Assembly: GCA_963925545.1 (NCBI GenBank)
Contig: CAWUSA010000005.1
Location: 1 to 64,000, forward strand
Length of the DNA stretch: 64,000 bases
Direction of reading: 5' to 3'
Source of the DNA: TMED14 sp963925545
GTDB taxonomy: Bacteria > Bacteroidota > Bacteroidia > Flavobacteriales > Schleiferiaceae
Made by a program: the position numbers and the translations under genes. Shown here one piece after another: positions 51,329-59,503 of this stretch (position 1 is its first letter; the number at the start of each line of letters is the position of its first letter). Below the pieces are notes generated by a model that had not been told where the DNA came from, did no database searches, and worked only from the letters and a program-made list of their open reading frames with translations.

Positions 51329-52084
51329 ATGAAACGACCGCTGCGCTTTGTGGACATGGGCCTTGTGGATTACCAGCGCGCCTGGGACGTCCAAGAGGCC
51401 ATTTTCGCGGAGGTTGTGGCCACCAAAATGACCAATCGAAAACGGGATGAGGCCATGCAGTTGCCCACCCAAGACAGCCTGCTGTTTGTTGAGCACCCGC
51501 ATGTTTACACCTTAGGGAAGTCTGGAGACATTGCCAACTTGCTACTTACTGAGGAGGAGCTTAAAACCAAGGGCATCGTCTACCATAAAATCAACCGTGG
51601 TGGCGACATCACCTACCATGGTCCCGGCCAACTCGTTGGCTACCCCATCCTGGACTTAGAACAGCATTTCACGGATATCCATCGCTACCTCAGAACCCTG
51701 GAGGACGTCATCATTGCCACCCTGGCAGATTATGGGCTGAAAGGGGATCGAAGCCCTGGAGAGACCGGCGTCTGGTTGGATGTGGGAGGCCCTTTTGCTC
51801 GGAAGATTTGCGCTATGGGTGTGCGCGCCAGCCGATGGGTCACCATGCATGGATGGGCCTTCAATGTGAACACTGACCTACAGTACTTTGACTACATCGT
51901 CCCTTGTGGCATCAAAGGCAAGGGCGTGACCAGTTTGCACAGTGAATTGGGCCACGCAGTGGATGAAAACGAGGTCAAACAGAAGGTGGCAGCCCATTTC
52001 ATTCAAGCATTTGGCATGGAGCTCAAACCAATGGCGCTCAAGAACATGCTGCAGCCTGAAAATTGGCTACCTTTTCAGGCATGA
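51329..52084 (+). CDS. lipB: Octanoyltransferase LipB
   Basis: Transfers octanoyl from acyl carrier protein to lipoyl domains, first step of lipoate synthesis, in the cytoplasm. The 251-residue sequence has RGGDITYHGPGQLVGYPILD, KICAMGVRASRWVTMHGWAFN with the catalytic Lys, and the acyl-cysteine in VPCGIKGKGVTS (about residue 190). E2 subunits needing lipoate (the E1 partner at 28374 implies such a complex) are its likely targets. Start 51329 fits one base after the isomerase stop; 51275 would overlap. Confidence 0.95.
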   Translation: MKRPLRFVDMGLVDYQRAWDVQEAIFAEVVATKMTNRKRDEAMQLPTQDSLLFVEHPHVYTLGKSGDIANLLLTEEELKTKGIVYHKINRGGDITYHGPGQLVGYPILDLEQHFTDIHRYLRTLEDVIIATLADYGLKGDRSPGETGVWLDVGGPFARKICAMGVRASRWVTMHGWAFNVNTDLQYFDYIVPCGIKGKGVTSLHSELGHAVDENEVKQKVAAHFIQAFGMELKPMALKNMLQPENWLPFQA

Positions 52085-53250
52085 ATGCCATCGTGAAAAA
52101 ACTTTTTGGAACCCTTGTCACTATAGGTTTGCTCTATGTCTTGATTCATGCGTCTTGGTACAATTACCTCTTCAAAGGGGTCTACGCAACCTACCTCCAA
52201 GGGCACACAACCGCCAATATTTTTGACGGGGAGTCCTTTGATCAGGGCATCATTCACGCCCCGCCCGTTGGCACGCCATGGCCGGAAGCTAAAAGCACGA
52301 AATGGGCACCACCTACTGAGATTCAACAAACCCTAGACGCCTATGAGACCGGCGCCTTTTTGGTCATTCACAACGACAGCATCCGCCACGAAGATTATGG
52401 AAACAGGGTCTTGGTAAGCACCAAAACCAACAGCTTTTCCATGGCAAAATCCATCCTGACCATGATGGTTGAGATTGCCATTGAATCGGGTGATTTGCCG
52501 GGGTGGGACGCTTTAGCTATTGACTATGTGAAGGAGCTTCATGGTCCCGGCGCGTCACAGTTGACACTGGCCCATTTGACGGGAATGTTGGCAGACCTGG
52601 ATTGGGATGAAGATTATTACAACCCTTTTGGCATCACGGCAAAGGCCTTGTATGGTCGGGATTTGCGCGCCACCGTGACCCGCTGTGCCGTGGGCGACCA
52701 AGTGGGTCAGCGCTACGAATACCAGTCAGGCGCAACAGCGTTGTTGGGTTTTTGTTTGGAGGAAGCCACTGGCACGCCTTTGGCTGAATACGCCTCTGAG
52801 AAATTGTGGTTCCCTTTGGGTGCTGAAATGGATGCGTCATGGCACTTGGATGATGTGGGTGAGGCCATTTCTTTCTCCAGCTTCAATGCCACAGCCAGGG
52901 ATTTTGCGCGCATTGGTCATTTGGTTTTGAACCAGGGCAATGCCTTTGGGGAGCAATTGATAGACAGTAGTTTTTTTGCCACAGCGACTGATCCGGGATT
53001 GGCACAATTTTATGGCTACTCTTTTTGGTTGGGCGACGCCCCATCACCGGACCCTTTGTCAAACGCCACCAGGCCCTTTGTTGCCCTTCGTGGCCACCTG
53101 GGCCAATGGATCATCACCTTCCCAGGCTTGGATTTGATCATTGTGCGAACGGGCCATGCAGAAGGCAAGGAGGTTGGTGAGGCCCTTCCTGCATCCTTCA
53201 TGGCTGTGGCGTCAGCCTACGCGTGGATGCTGCCGGCAAACGGCCATTAA
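52081..53250 (+). CDS. Serine beta-lactamase-fold hydrolase
   Basis: A 389-residue predicted membrane-anchored or exported serine hydrolase of the class C beta-lactamase/DD-peptidase fold. Residues about 8-30 form a hydrophobic anchor. The nucleophile motif SxxK is FSMAKS (about residue 122), the second motif is YQSG (position of YxN/S), with the C-terminal motif less clear (HLGQW in place of KTG). Such proteins are often esterases or D-aminopeptidases and not antibiotic resistance enzymes. ATG at 52081 overlaps lipB by four bases. Similar start at 52063 is rejected. Confidence 0.82.
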   Translation: MNAIVKKLFGTLVTIGLLYVLIHASWYNYLFKGVYATYLQGHTTANIFDGESFDQGIIHAPPVGTPWPEAKSTKWAPPTEIQQTLDAYETGAFLVIHNDSIRHEDYGNRVLVSTKTNSFSMAKSILTMMVEIAIESGDLPGWDALAIDYVKELHGPGASQLTLAHLTGMLADLDWDEDYYNPFGITAKALYGRDLRATVTRCAVGDQVGQRYEYQSGATALLGFCLEEATGTPLAEYASEKLWFPLGAEMDASWHLDDVGEAISFSSFNATARDFARIGHLVLNQGNAFGEQLIDSSFFATATDPGLAQFYGYSFWLGDAPSPDPLSNATRPFVALRGHLGQWIITFPGLDLIIVRTGHAEGKEVGEALPASFMAVASAYAWMLPANGH

Positions 53251-53251
53251 G

Positions 53252-54712
53252 ATGGCAGAGTTTCACATCCAAAGCATCCATGCCGGCGAACAATTGCTGG
53301 TCAATGACATCCGCTTAAGCTTCAAGCAAGGCGAGTGCTTGGCATTGGTGGGTGAGTCAGGATCAGGTAAATCTTTGTCTGCGTTAGCCATGATGAACTT
53401 GTTGCCCGGCTCGCTAACGTCAAAGGCCGCATTCGTCCACGGTGAGCAACCGCGGATTGCCATGGTGTTTCAGGAGCCAATGTCTGCCCTGAACCCGTCC
53501 ATGCGGGTGGGTCGACAGGTGGCAGAAGCAGCAGAGGTAAGCCTTGGCTTGAGCAGAAAGGCTGCCAATGAAAAGGCGTTGGTGTGGTTCAAGCACACGC
53601 AGATTGCGGACCCAGAACAATCATTCAAAAAGTACCCCCATCAAATGAGTGGCGGGCAGCGTCAACGGGTCATGATAGCTATGGCTATGGTGATGGATCC
53701 TGACATCGTGATTGCAGATGAGCCGACCACGGCCTTGGACGCCTCCGTCGCCGCAGACATTTTGTCCTTGATCCGACAGCTTCAAAAGCAGGAAGGCATG
53801 GCCATGCTGCTCATTAGCCATGACCTGTCAGAGGTGTCTAGGGTGGCTGATCATGTGATGGTGATGCGTCAGGGTCAACTCATGGAGTCCGGCCCGACCC
53901 AGCAAGTCTTGAACCACCCAACATCTCCATACACTCAAGGCTTGATTGCATCCAGGCCCCCAGAAGGTCGGCGCCCTAAGCGTTTACCAACGGTTGAGGA
54001 CTTCATGCAAAACAGGCCGGTTGATGACAGTGAAAGACCCGCCAGTCAATTGGGTCCCGTCTTGCTTGAAATTAGGCATTTAAGCAAGGCTTATGCGGGG
54101 CAGTCTGTGATCAAGGACCTCAGTCTTGTCATCCATGAAGGAGAAACCCTAGGCCTGGTGGGCGCCTCTGGTTCAGGTAAATCAACCATTGCCAAGTGTT
54201 TGGTGAACCTGGCTCAGCCAGACGCGGGTGAAATCCGCTACCGCGGCGAGCGCATCGATCAACTCCATGGCGCCAAGCGCAAGGCGTTGGCCCGAGATAT
54301 TCAGTACATTTTTCAAGACCCCTTTGCCTCCCTTTCGCCACGAATGACCATCGGTGATGCCGTCACTGAGCCTATGGTTGTGCATGGTTTGCACAGCAAC
54401 TCAGTGGGTAGGAAACAAGCCATGGAGGATCTGTTAACGTCTGTGGGTTTTGAGGCGGCGGACGCAAACAAGTACCCTCACGAGTTCTCTGGCGGACAGC
54501 GCCAACGGATAGGTATTGCCAGGGCCCTAGCGGTTGAGCCTAAGTTGGTGATCTGTGATGAGTCGGTGGCTGCTTTGGATGTCAGCATTCAGGCACAAGT
54601 GCTGAACCTTTTGAACGACCTGAAGGAGCGGCATGGTTTCAGTTACCTCTTCATCAGTCACGATGAATTGGTGGTTGATTACATGAGTGACGCTGTTCTT
54701 GTTTTAGACTAA
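53252..54712 (+). CDS. ABC transporter ATPase, fused DppD-DppF type
   Basis: A 486-residue protein with two ABC domains, typical of a dipeptide/oligopeptide or nickel importer ATPase (YejF-like). Domain 1: Walker A GESGSGKS (residues 34-41), signature MSGGQRQRV, Walker B IVIADEPTTALD. Domain 2: Walker A GASGSGKST (about 305), signature FSGGQRQRI, Walker B LVICDESVAALD. The SPYTQGLIASRP stretch between them is typical of the oligopeptide family. No permease or binding protein is adjacent, so the transporter partner is elsewhere. ATG at 53252 gives the family start; the frame is open to 53141 but overlaps the hydrolase. Confidence 0.93.
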   Translation: MAEFHIQSIHAGEQLLVNDIRLSFKQGECLALVGESGSGKSLSALAMMNLLPGSLTSKAAFVHGEQPRIAMVFQEPMSALNPSMRVGRQVAEAAEVSLGLSRKAANEKALVWFKHTQIADPEQSFKKYPHQMSGGQRQRVMIAMAMVMDPDIVIADEPTTALDASVAADILSLIRQLQKQEGMAMLLISHDLSEVSRVADHVMVMRQGQLMESGPTQQVLNHPTSPYTQGLIASRPPEGRRPKRLPTVEDFMQNRPVDDSERPASQLGPVLLEIRHLSKAYAGQSVIKDLSLVIHEGETLGLVGASGSGKSTIAKCLVNLAQPDAGEIRYRGERIDQLHGAKRKALARDIQYIFQDPFASLSPRMTIGDAVTEPMVVHGLHSNSVGRKQAMEDLLTSVGFEAADANKYPHEFSGGQRQRIGIARALAVEPKLVICDESVAALDVSIQAQVLNLLNDLKERHGFSYLFISHDELVVDYMSDAVLVLD

Positions 54713-54725
54713 AAACGGGAAAAAT

Positions 54726-54776
54726 AACCCATTTTAATCAGTTTTTATGGGTTTTTAGCCATTTTTATGGCATTTT
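54726..54776. terminator. Two tandem AT-rich terminator hairpins
   Basis: Hairpin 1: AACCCAT (54726-54732) with ATGGGTT (54747-54753), then TTT. Hairpin 2: GCCAT (54758-54762) with ATGGC (54767-54771), then ATTTT. Hairpin 1 read on the minus strand is followed by ATTTTT, so it can serve both the ABC gene and the convergent acetyltransferase gene (stop at 54834). This is the AT-richest stretch of the first 60 kb. Confidence 0.6.
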
Positions 54777-54833
54777 ATCGCTATTTGTAAAAACTCATTG
54801 CGGGCGAAAAACAGACCTGATGGTCGTGTTTGA

Positions 54834-55343
54834 CTAACAAATAAATGGCGGGTATTTGAAGGGGTAGTCAGTCAAGTCCGATCCAGACAGCCTGCAAGGG
54901 TACCAGTCTTTAAGTATTTCTGACCCCATCGATTCGTAGAATTTAATCGCCGGCGTGTTCCAGTCTAAAACCTCCCAATGCAGTCGCTGTGCATCGATGG
55001 ACCGAGCCCACTGAACGGTTGCCTCCATTAAGCGGCCGCCTATCCCCCGACCTCTTAAGGGAGCTCTAACAATCAGGTCTTCCAAGTGAGCAGTCAACCC
55101 TTTCCATGTTGAATACCGTTCATAACAAAGAGCCATGCCGTAAACTTCATTTGAAGCGTCTGAAACAGCAAGCATGCAAACGAATTTTTTCAATTCCCAA
55201 TCTTTTGTGAGCTGATCGATCGTCACAGAAACCTGTTCTGGTGCTTTTTCGAACAGCGCCAACTCATGAATGAGCGACAAAACAGCTGGCATGTCTGATT
55301 TTTCAGACCAGCGAACCGAAATACCTTCTATTTGATCCTTCAT
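54834..55343 (-). CDS. GNAT family acetyltransferase
   Basis: A 169-residue GNAT N-acetyltransferase. VLSLIHELALFEKAPEQVSVT is near the N-terminus. The acetyl-CoA-binding loop is LIVRAPLRGRGIGGRLMEATV (R-x-x-G-x-G/A), and the C-terminal strand LHWEVLDWNTPAIKFYESMGSE is typical of diamine or spermidine acetyltransferase-like members. The substrate is not certain. A -7-like box TACTTTAG lies four bases upstream of the ATG, in the 29-base gap after mutS2. Confidence 0.85.
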   Translation of the reverse strand: MKDQIEGISVRWSEKSDMPAVLSLIHELALFEKAPEQVSVTIDQLTKDWELKKFVCMLAVSDASNEVYGMALCYERYSTWKGLTAHLEDLIVRAPLRGRGIGGRLMEATVQWARSIDAQRLHWEVLDWNTPAIKFYESMGSEILKDWYPCRLSGSDLTDYPFKYPPFIC

Positions 55344-55347
55344 GCTG

Positions 55348-55355
55348 CTAAAGTA
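55348..55355 (-). promoter_or_regulatory. -7-like box of the GNAT gene
   Basis: TACTTTAG on the minus strand, 7 of 8 to TAnnTTTG, then CAGC and the ATG at 55343. Same four-base spacing as at glycosyltransferase, porZ, gldH, lysS and DUF2461. Confidence 0.4.
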
Positions 55356-55372
55356 ATGACCACGAGTCCGCT

Positions 55373-57532
55373 TTATCCTCGCCCGTGATTGTCACGCAAC
55401 GGTGGGGTTGCTTTGAGTTGAACCTGGTTTCTGTGTGTCCAGTGGATGAAGTCCTTCCGTTCAGCCCATGTGGACAAAACCCCGCCCAATTGGATAAGAA
55501 ACTTGTTTTTTCTGACCTCCATGACCTCACCCGCCTGACGGCCACCGTGCACAACCTTCACTTTGTCCCCCACCTTCACGGGCATGGACCACAGCAGCTC
55601 AAGGGCCTGGCGATTGGCTTGCTGTTTCACGGTTTCAGTGCGCGTCTCTTGGCGTTTGGTGGCTTTCACTCGCTCAGACACCAAGCGAACCATTCGGTCT
55701 TTGATCTCGTTGCGAGCCTTTTGTGTTTTAGCTTTTTGCCAACTGCTGGCCCATTGCTCCAGGCGCTTGCCCCACATGAGTTGATCGGCGACGGCCGCAT
55801 TGTCCGCAGAGGCTTTGTTGAGTTTGTTTTCCAGAGATTGAATCTGCTTGTCCTGTGTTTGCTTCAGGTTTTCCAAGTCCTCTAGTCGCTTGCTTACCTC
55901 TGTCCGGTTTTTGTCCAGGGTGCTTCTCTGCTTTTGTAAACCAACCAACAACCGGTCCACCGCCAGGCTGTCTGCTGCAAGGATTTGTTTGGCCTCTTTC
56001 ATGAGCTTTTTTGGTAAACCTACCCGCTGCGCCACTTCAAATGTGTACGAGGACCCAGGGACGCCCATGATCAATTGAAAAAGGGGCTCAAAGCTTGACA
56101 AATCAAAGGCCATGTTGGCGTTGCACGCGCCCTCCAACTCCTCCCCTAGGGCTTTGATGCTGTTGTAATGTGTGGTAAATACCCCTAAGCATTGGCTCAG
56201 GTGAAGCTCTTGCATACAAACTGACGCCATGGCTGAACCAAGCTCAGGGTCTGAGCCACTACCAAACTCGTCGACCAAACACAGGGTGTTGGCGTTTGCC
56301 TCCGCCATCATGTCTCGCACTTTGGTGAGTTTACCCGAATAAGTGGATAGTTCGTTTTCAACACTTTGCGCATCACCCAGATCAACCATGATGCGATCAA
56401 ACCAGGGCAAAACAGTTTTGGGGTGGGCTGGGATTAGTAGGCCACTTTGCAGCATCATCTGAAACAGGCCAACCGTCTTCAAGGCTAGGGATTTTCCGCC
56501 CGCATTGGGGCCGCTGATCACCAACAATCGCTGCGAGGGGTTGAGTTGAACGTCCAAGGGAATGATGTCCGCTGAGTCGCCTTGGTGGGCCGCCCGAAGG
56601 ACGGGATTGATGCCTTTTTTGATGTCCAAGGTCATGTCGTGGCTGATGCGCGGTAGCGTGCAGCCTTCCACCTCTGCAAAGCGGGAACGTGCATGCAGGC
56701 TGTCCAGGGCAAGAAGGCGCTCATCGCAGCCTTTGATTTCTTGCCTGAATGGCTGTATTTCAGCTGTTAACGCCTTGAGTATGCGGCGAATTTCCTGCAT
56801 CTCTTGGTCCAATAGGTCTCCGATTTCCGCATTGATAGCTAAGCATTCAATGGGTTCGAGGTAGATCAACGATTGCTTGGCAGAGCTTCCATGAAAGGCG
56901 CCGTTGACTTTGTTTTTGTACGCCGACTTAATAGCCAGCACGCGCCGGTCATTGCTCACCGATTCACGGATATCAGCCAACCAACCTGACTTGTCCATGC
57001 GGCGCATCACTTGGTAAAACAAGCGGTCACCTTGAGATCGCCGACTGGTTAGCTCAAGGCGAATGGCTTTGAGCTCCTTGGATGCATTGCCTCGGATTTG
57101 CCCGTTGCGCTCAAACACCCCATCAATGGCTGCAGGTATCTCGGGAACGGGTGGAAATGGGCGAAGCATGGCCGCCATTGATGGGGCTTGCTCTCGGTGT
57201 TTTTGTGTGAAGCGGTAGGCGCTGGCGTAGGCGCTGGCTTGCGCGTGAATGGCCATGAATAACTCTACGGGCAGGACCGCGTCCTTGACCCGCAACAACG
57301 GCATGGCGTCATCAATGGCTTCTGCCGCCACCGCCGGCAGGCGGTGTCCCTGCTTACTTAATTTCAACAGCTCGTCCACTTGGGACAGCTCCTCCTCCAT
57401 GGCCCGGCGATTTGCGTTGGGCTTTAAGTCCATTAAGGCCAATCGGGCCTTGTTGGTGGACGCATAAGGCGCCACCATGGCGGTTAAGGTTGTGAAATCT
57501 AACGCCTCGTGCGCGGACGCTGGGTACATCAT
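55373..57532 (-). CDS. MutS2-like ATPase lacking the Smr domain
   Basis: A 719-residue MutS2 family protein. Helical lever regions precede the ATPase with Walker A ISGPNAGGKSLALKT (about residue 340) and Walker B LCLVDEFGSGSDPELG, then TTHYNSIKALG. The C-terminal part is a coiled coil with KOW-like strand VGDKVKVVHGGRQAGEV. A C-terminal Smr nuclease domain, present in most MutS2 proteins of about 780 residues, is absent; the protein ends at NHGRG. MutS2 proteins act in recombination suppression or ribosome rescue; without Smr only the sensing/ATPase half remains. Two Met codons at the start are equivalent. Confidence 0.85.
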   Translation of the reverse strand: MMYPASAHEALDFTTLTAMVAPYASTNKARLALMDLKPNANRRAMEEELSQVDELLKLSKQGHRLPAVAAEAIDDAMPLLRVKDAVLPVELFMAIHAQASAYASAYRFTQKHREQAPSMAAMLRPFPPVPEIPAAIDGVFERNGQIRGNASKELKAIRLELTSRRSQGDRLFYQVMRRMDKSGWLADIRESVSNDRRVLAIKSAYKNKVNGAFHGSSAKQSLIYLEPIECLAINAEIGDLLDQEMQEIRRILKALTAEIQPFRQEIKGCDERLLALDSLHARSRFAEVEGCTLPRISHDMTLDIKKGINPVLRAAHQGDSADIIPLDVQLNPSQRLLVISGPNAGGKSLALKTVGLFQMMLQSGLLIPAHPKTVLPWFDRIMVDLGDAQSVENELSTYSGKLTKVRDMMAEANANTLCLVDEFGSGSDPELGSAMASVCMQELHLSQCLGVFTTHYNSIKALGEELEGACNANMAFDLSSFEPLFQLIMGVPGSSYTFEVAQRVGLPKKLMKEAKQILAADSLAVDRLLVGLQKQRSTLDKNRTEVSKRLEDLENLKQTQDKQIQSLENKLNKASADNAAVADQLMWGKRLEQWASSWQKAKTQKARNEIKDRMVRLVSERVKATKRQETRTETVKQQANRQALELLWSMPVKVGDKVKVVHGGRQAGEVMEVRKNKFLIQLGGVLSTWAERKDFIHWTHRNQVQLKATPPLRDNHGRG

Positions 57533-57611
57533 GGTGAGGTCGTTATTGCGTGTTTTTGGGGTCTTTAATCAGCTTGGCTCAGATTGCTTTAGTGCCAATT
57601 GTTGCTGAAAC

Positions 57612-57899
57612 TTAAGCCTCTGGTTTTGCTTCAGGCTCAGGTGGCGCATCCTCTAAAATGGTTAAGTCCATATGGCAAACAGGGCAGGTGCCCTCTTCTT
57701 CATAAACCACACCCTCCTCACAATCCATGGGGCAGGCGTAGTGGTTGTGGCTGTGCGCCTCTTCACTCACAATATCTGTGCTTTCTTCTGTGATGCTGGT
57801 TGGCTCGTCTTTTTCGCAGCTTTCTCCGCAGCAACAGCAGCTACTTAAGCTCGAAACAGCGATGGCTAGTGCGCCAATTGTGGTTGTTGAAATTCTCAT
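57612..57899 (-). CDS. Cys-rich heavy-metal-binding-domain lipoprotein
   Basis: A 95-residue lipoprotein. The hydrophobic signal ends in LSSC followed directly by three more cysteines and then GESC. A HSHNHYACPMDCEEGV...GTCPVCHMDL segment forms the heavy-metal-binding domain (PF19335-type YxCPMHP...CPxCGMxL). It probably binds a metal such as copper or zinc in the envelope. It is 30 bases downstream of lysS in the minus direction, so it may be carried on the lysS transcript. The C-terminus is Pro/Glu-rich. Confidence 0.8.
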   Translation of the reverse strand: MRISTTTIGALAIAVSSLSSCCCCGESCEKDEPTSITEESTDIVSEEAHSHNHYACPMDCEEGVVYEEEGTCPVCHMDLTILEDAPPEPEAKPEA

Positions 57900-57929
57900 G
57901 GTGTTGTGGCTTGATTGATGGTTGGTAAT

Positions 57930-59444
57930 TTACGCTTTCTCTTGGCGCATTTGGGGGAAGAATAGCACCTCTTGGATACTTGATTGGTTAGTGAACAGCA
58001 TCGCGAGGCGATCCATGCCAATACCAATGCCCGACGTTGGTGGCATGCCGTACTCCAGGGCCCTTAGAAAATCTTGATCAATGAACATGGCTTCGTCGTC
58101 CCCTTTTTCTGTCAGGGCCAGCTGCTCCTCAAAGCGAGCGCGCTGCTCAATGGGGTCATTGAGCTCACTGTAAGCGTTGGCAATTTCTTTGCCATTGATC
58201 ATCAGCTCAAAGCGCTCAGTCAGCCTTGGGTCGTCCCTGTGCGCTTTGGTTAGCGGGGACATCTCAACAGGGTGGTCGGTGATGAATGTTGGCTGGATGT
58301 AGTGTGCTTCACAGCGCGCACCAAATATTTCATCAATGATTTTTCCTGAGCCCCACTCGGGTGCTGGTTCAATGCCAATGCTTGTTGCCGAATCCCTCAG
58401 CTCTTGTTCAGACTGCCCAATCAGATCCAAACCTGTGTGGGTTTTGATGGCGTCCAAAATGGGCACGCGAGGGAAGGGTGTTTTCAAGGCGATGATGTTG
58501 TCTCCTGACGGTAGGTCGGTGCTGCCAAGCACCTCTTTAGCCATGGATTCCAATAGGTTTTCCGTGAAGACCATCATCCAATGGTAGTCCTTGTAGGCCA
58601 CATAGAGCTCCATCACGGTGAACTCTGGATTGTGTGTTCGGTCCATGCCTTCGTTACGAAAGTCTTTTGCAAACTCATAAACCCCCTCAAAGCCGCCCAC
58701 GATCAGTCGCTTCAGGTATAGCTCATTTGCTATCCTTAGGTACAAAGGCATGTCTAGGGTGTTGTGGTGGGTAACAAATGGTCGCGCAGCTGCGCCGCCA
58801 GGGGTGGGTTGCAAGATGGGTGTCTCCACCTCCATCCAGCCTTGATCATCAAAGTTATTTCTCATGGCGCGCATCATCTTGGATCGGGTGATGAATGTGT
58901 CTTTCACTGTTTCATTAACCACCAGATCAACATAGCGCTGTCGGTACCGCAATTCCGGGTCTGCAAAAGCGTCATGCACCTTGCCGTCCGCGTCTGTTTT
59001 CACGACAGGAAGGGGCTTGAGGGCTTTTGCAAGCACCGTAAGTTTCGCAGCCCTTACTGTTGTTTCGCCTGTTTTTGTGGAAAAAACCGTGCCCTCAATA
59101 GCCACAAAGTCACCAATATCTAAGTGTTTTTTGAAGACATCATTGTACAGGCTTTTGTCCTCTGAGGGGCAAATTTCATCGCGGCTTACGTAGGCTTGAA
59201 TTCGGCCCTCGCTGTCTTTGATGACTAAGAAGGACGCTTTGCCCATGATGCGTTTACTCATGATTCTTCCCGCCACACAAACAGCACTTAGCGCCTCCGG
59301 GTCCTTGGTAAATTGAGCGTGGATAGCCGCTGAGCTATGGGTCACTGGGACCTCTGCTGCCGGGTAGGGGTTAATGCCCATTTCCCGCATCTTTTCTAAA
59401 GATGCTCGACGCAGTATTTCTTGTTCATTGAGTTGTTGCTCCAT
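57930..59444 (-). CDS. lysS: Lysyl-tRNA synthetase (class II)
   Basis: Class II synthetase, 504 residues. The N-terminal OB fold is followed by the catalytic core with motif 1 (MEVETPILQPTPGGAAARPF region), motif 2 (FRNEGMDRTHNPEFTVMEL) and motif 3 (GIGIGMDRLAMLFT). It charges tRNA-Lys. ATG at 59444 is chosen (MEQQLNEQEI); 59474 would add ten residues. A -7-like box TATCTTTA is four bases upstream. It diverges from gltX. Confidence 0.95.
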   Translation of the reverse strand: MEQQLNEQEILRRASLEKMREMGINPYPAAEVPVTHSSAAIHAQFTKDPEALSAVCVAGRIMSKRIMGKASFLVIKDSEGRIQAYVSRDEICPSEDKSLYNDVFKKHLDIGDFVAIEGTVFSTKTGETTVRAAKLTVLAKALKPLPVVKTDADGKVHDAFADPELRYRQRYVDLVVNETVKDTFITRSKMMRAMRNNFDDQGWMEVETPILQPTPGGAAARPFVTHHNTLDMPLYLRIANELYLKRLIVGGFEGVYEFAKDFRNEGMDRTHNPEFTVMELYVAYKDYHWMMVFTENLLESMAKEVLGSTDLPSGDNIIALKTPFPRVPILDAIKTHTGLDLIGQSEQELRDSATSIGIEPAPEWGSGKIIDEIFGARCEAHYIQPTFITDHPVEMSPLTKAHRDDPRLTERFELMINGKEIANAYSELNDPIEQRARFEEQLALTEKGDDEAMFIDQDFLRALEYGMPPTSGIGIGMDRLAMLFTNQSSIQEVLFFPQMRQEKA

Positions 59445-59448
59445 GGGG

Positions 59449-59456
59449 TAAAGATA
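59449..59456 (-). promoter_or_regulatory. -7-like box of lysS
   Basis: TATCTTTA on the minus strand, 7 of 8 to TAnnTTTG, followed by CCCC and the ATG at 59444. Confidence 0.4.
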
Positions 59457-59475
59457 ATCCCGGTCTGCATGCACT

Positions 59476-59483
59476 TACCTTTG
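59476..59483 (+). promoter_or_regulatory. -7 box of gltX
   Basis: TACCTTTG, a full match to TAnnTTTG. It lies eight bases before ATG 59492 and 20 before ATG 59504, so with the second start a leader of about 15 bases results. Confidence 0.45.
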
Positions 59484-59503
59484 CCGTTCACATGAATTCT
59501 AAC

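Noticed and set aside
52081..53250. Antibiotic-inactivating beta-lactamase
   Set aside because: Only the general serine-hydrolase fold motifs (SxxK, YxS) are seen, the KTG motif is unclear, and the context with lipB gives no resistance link.
55344..55372. A frameshifted Smr domain after mutS2
   Set aside because: Only 29 bases separate the mutS2 stop from the acetyltransferase start, too short for a Smr domain in any frame.
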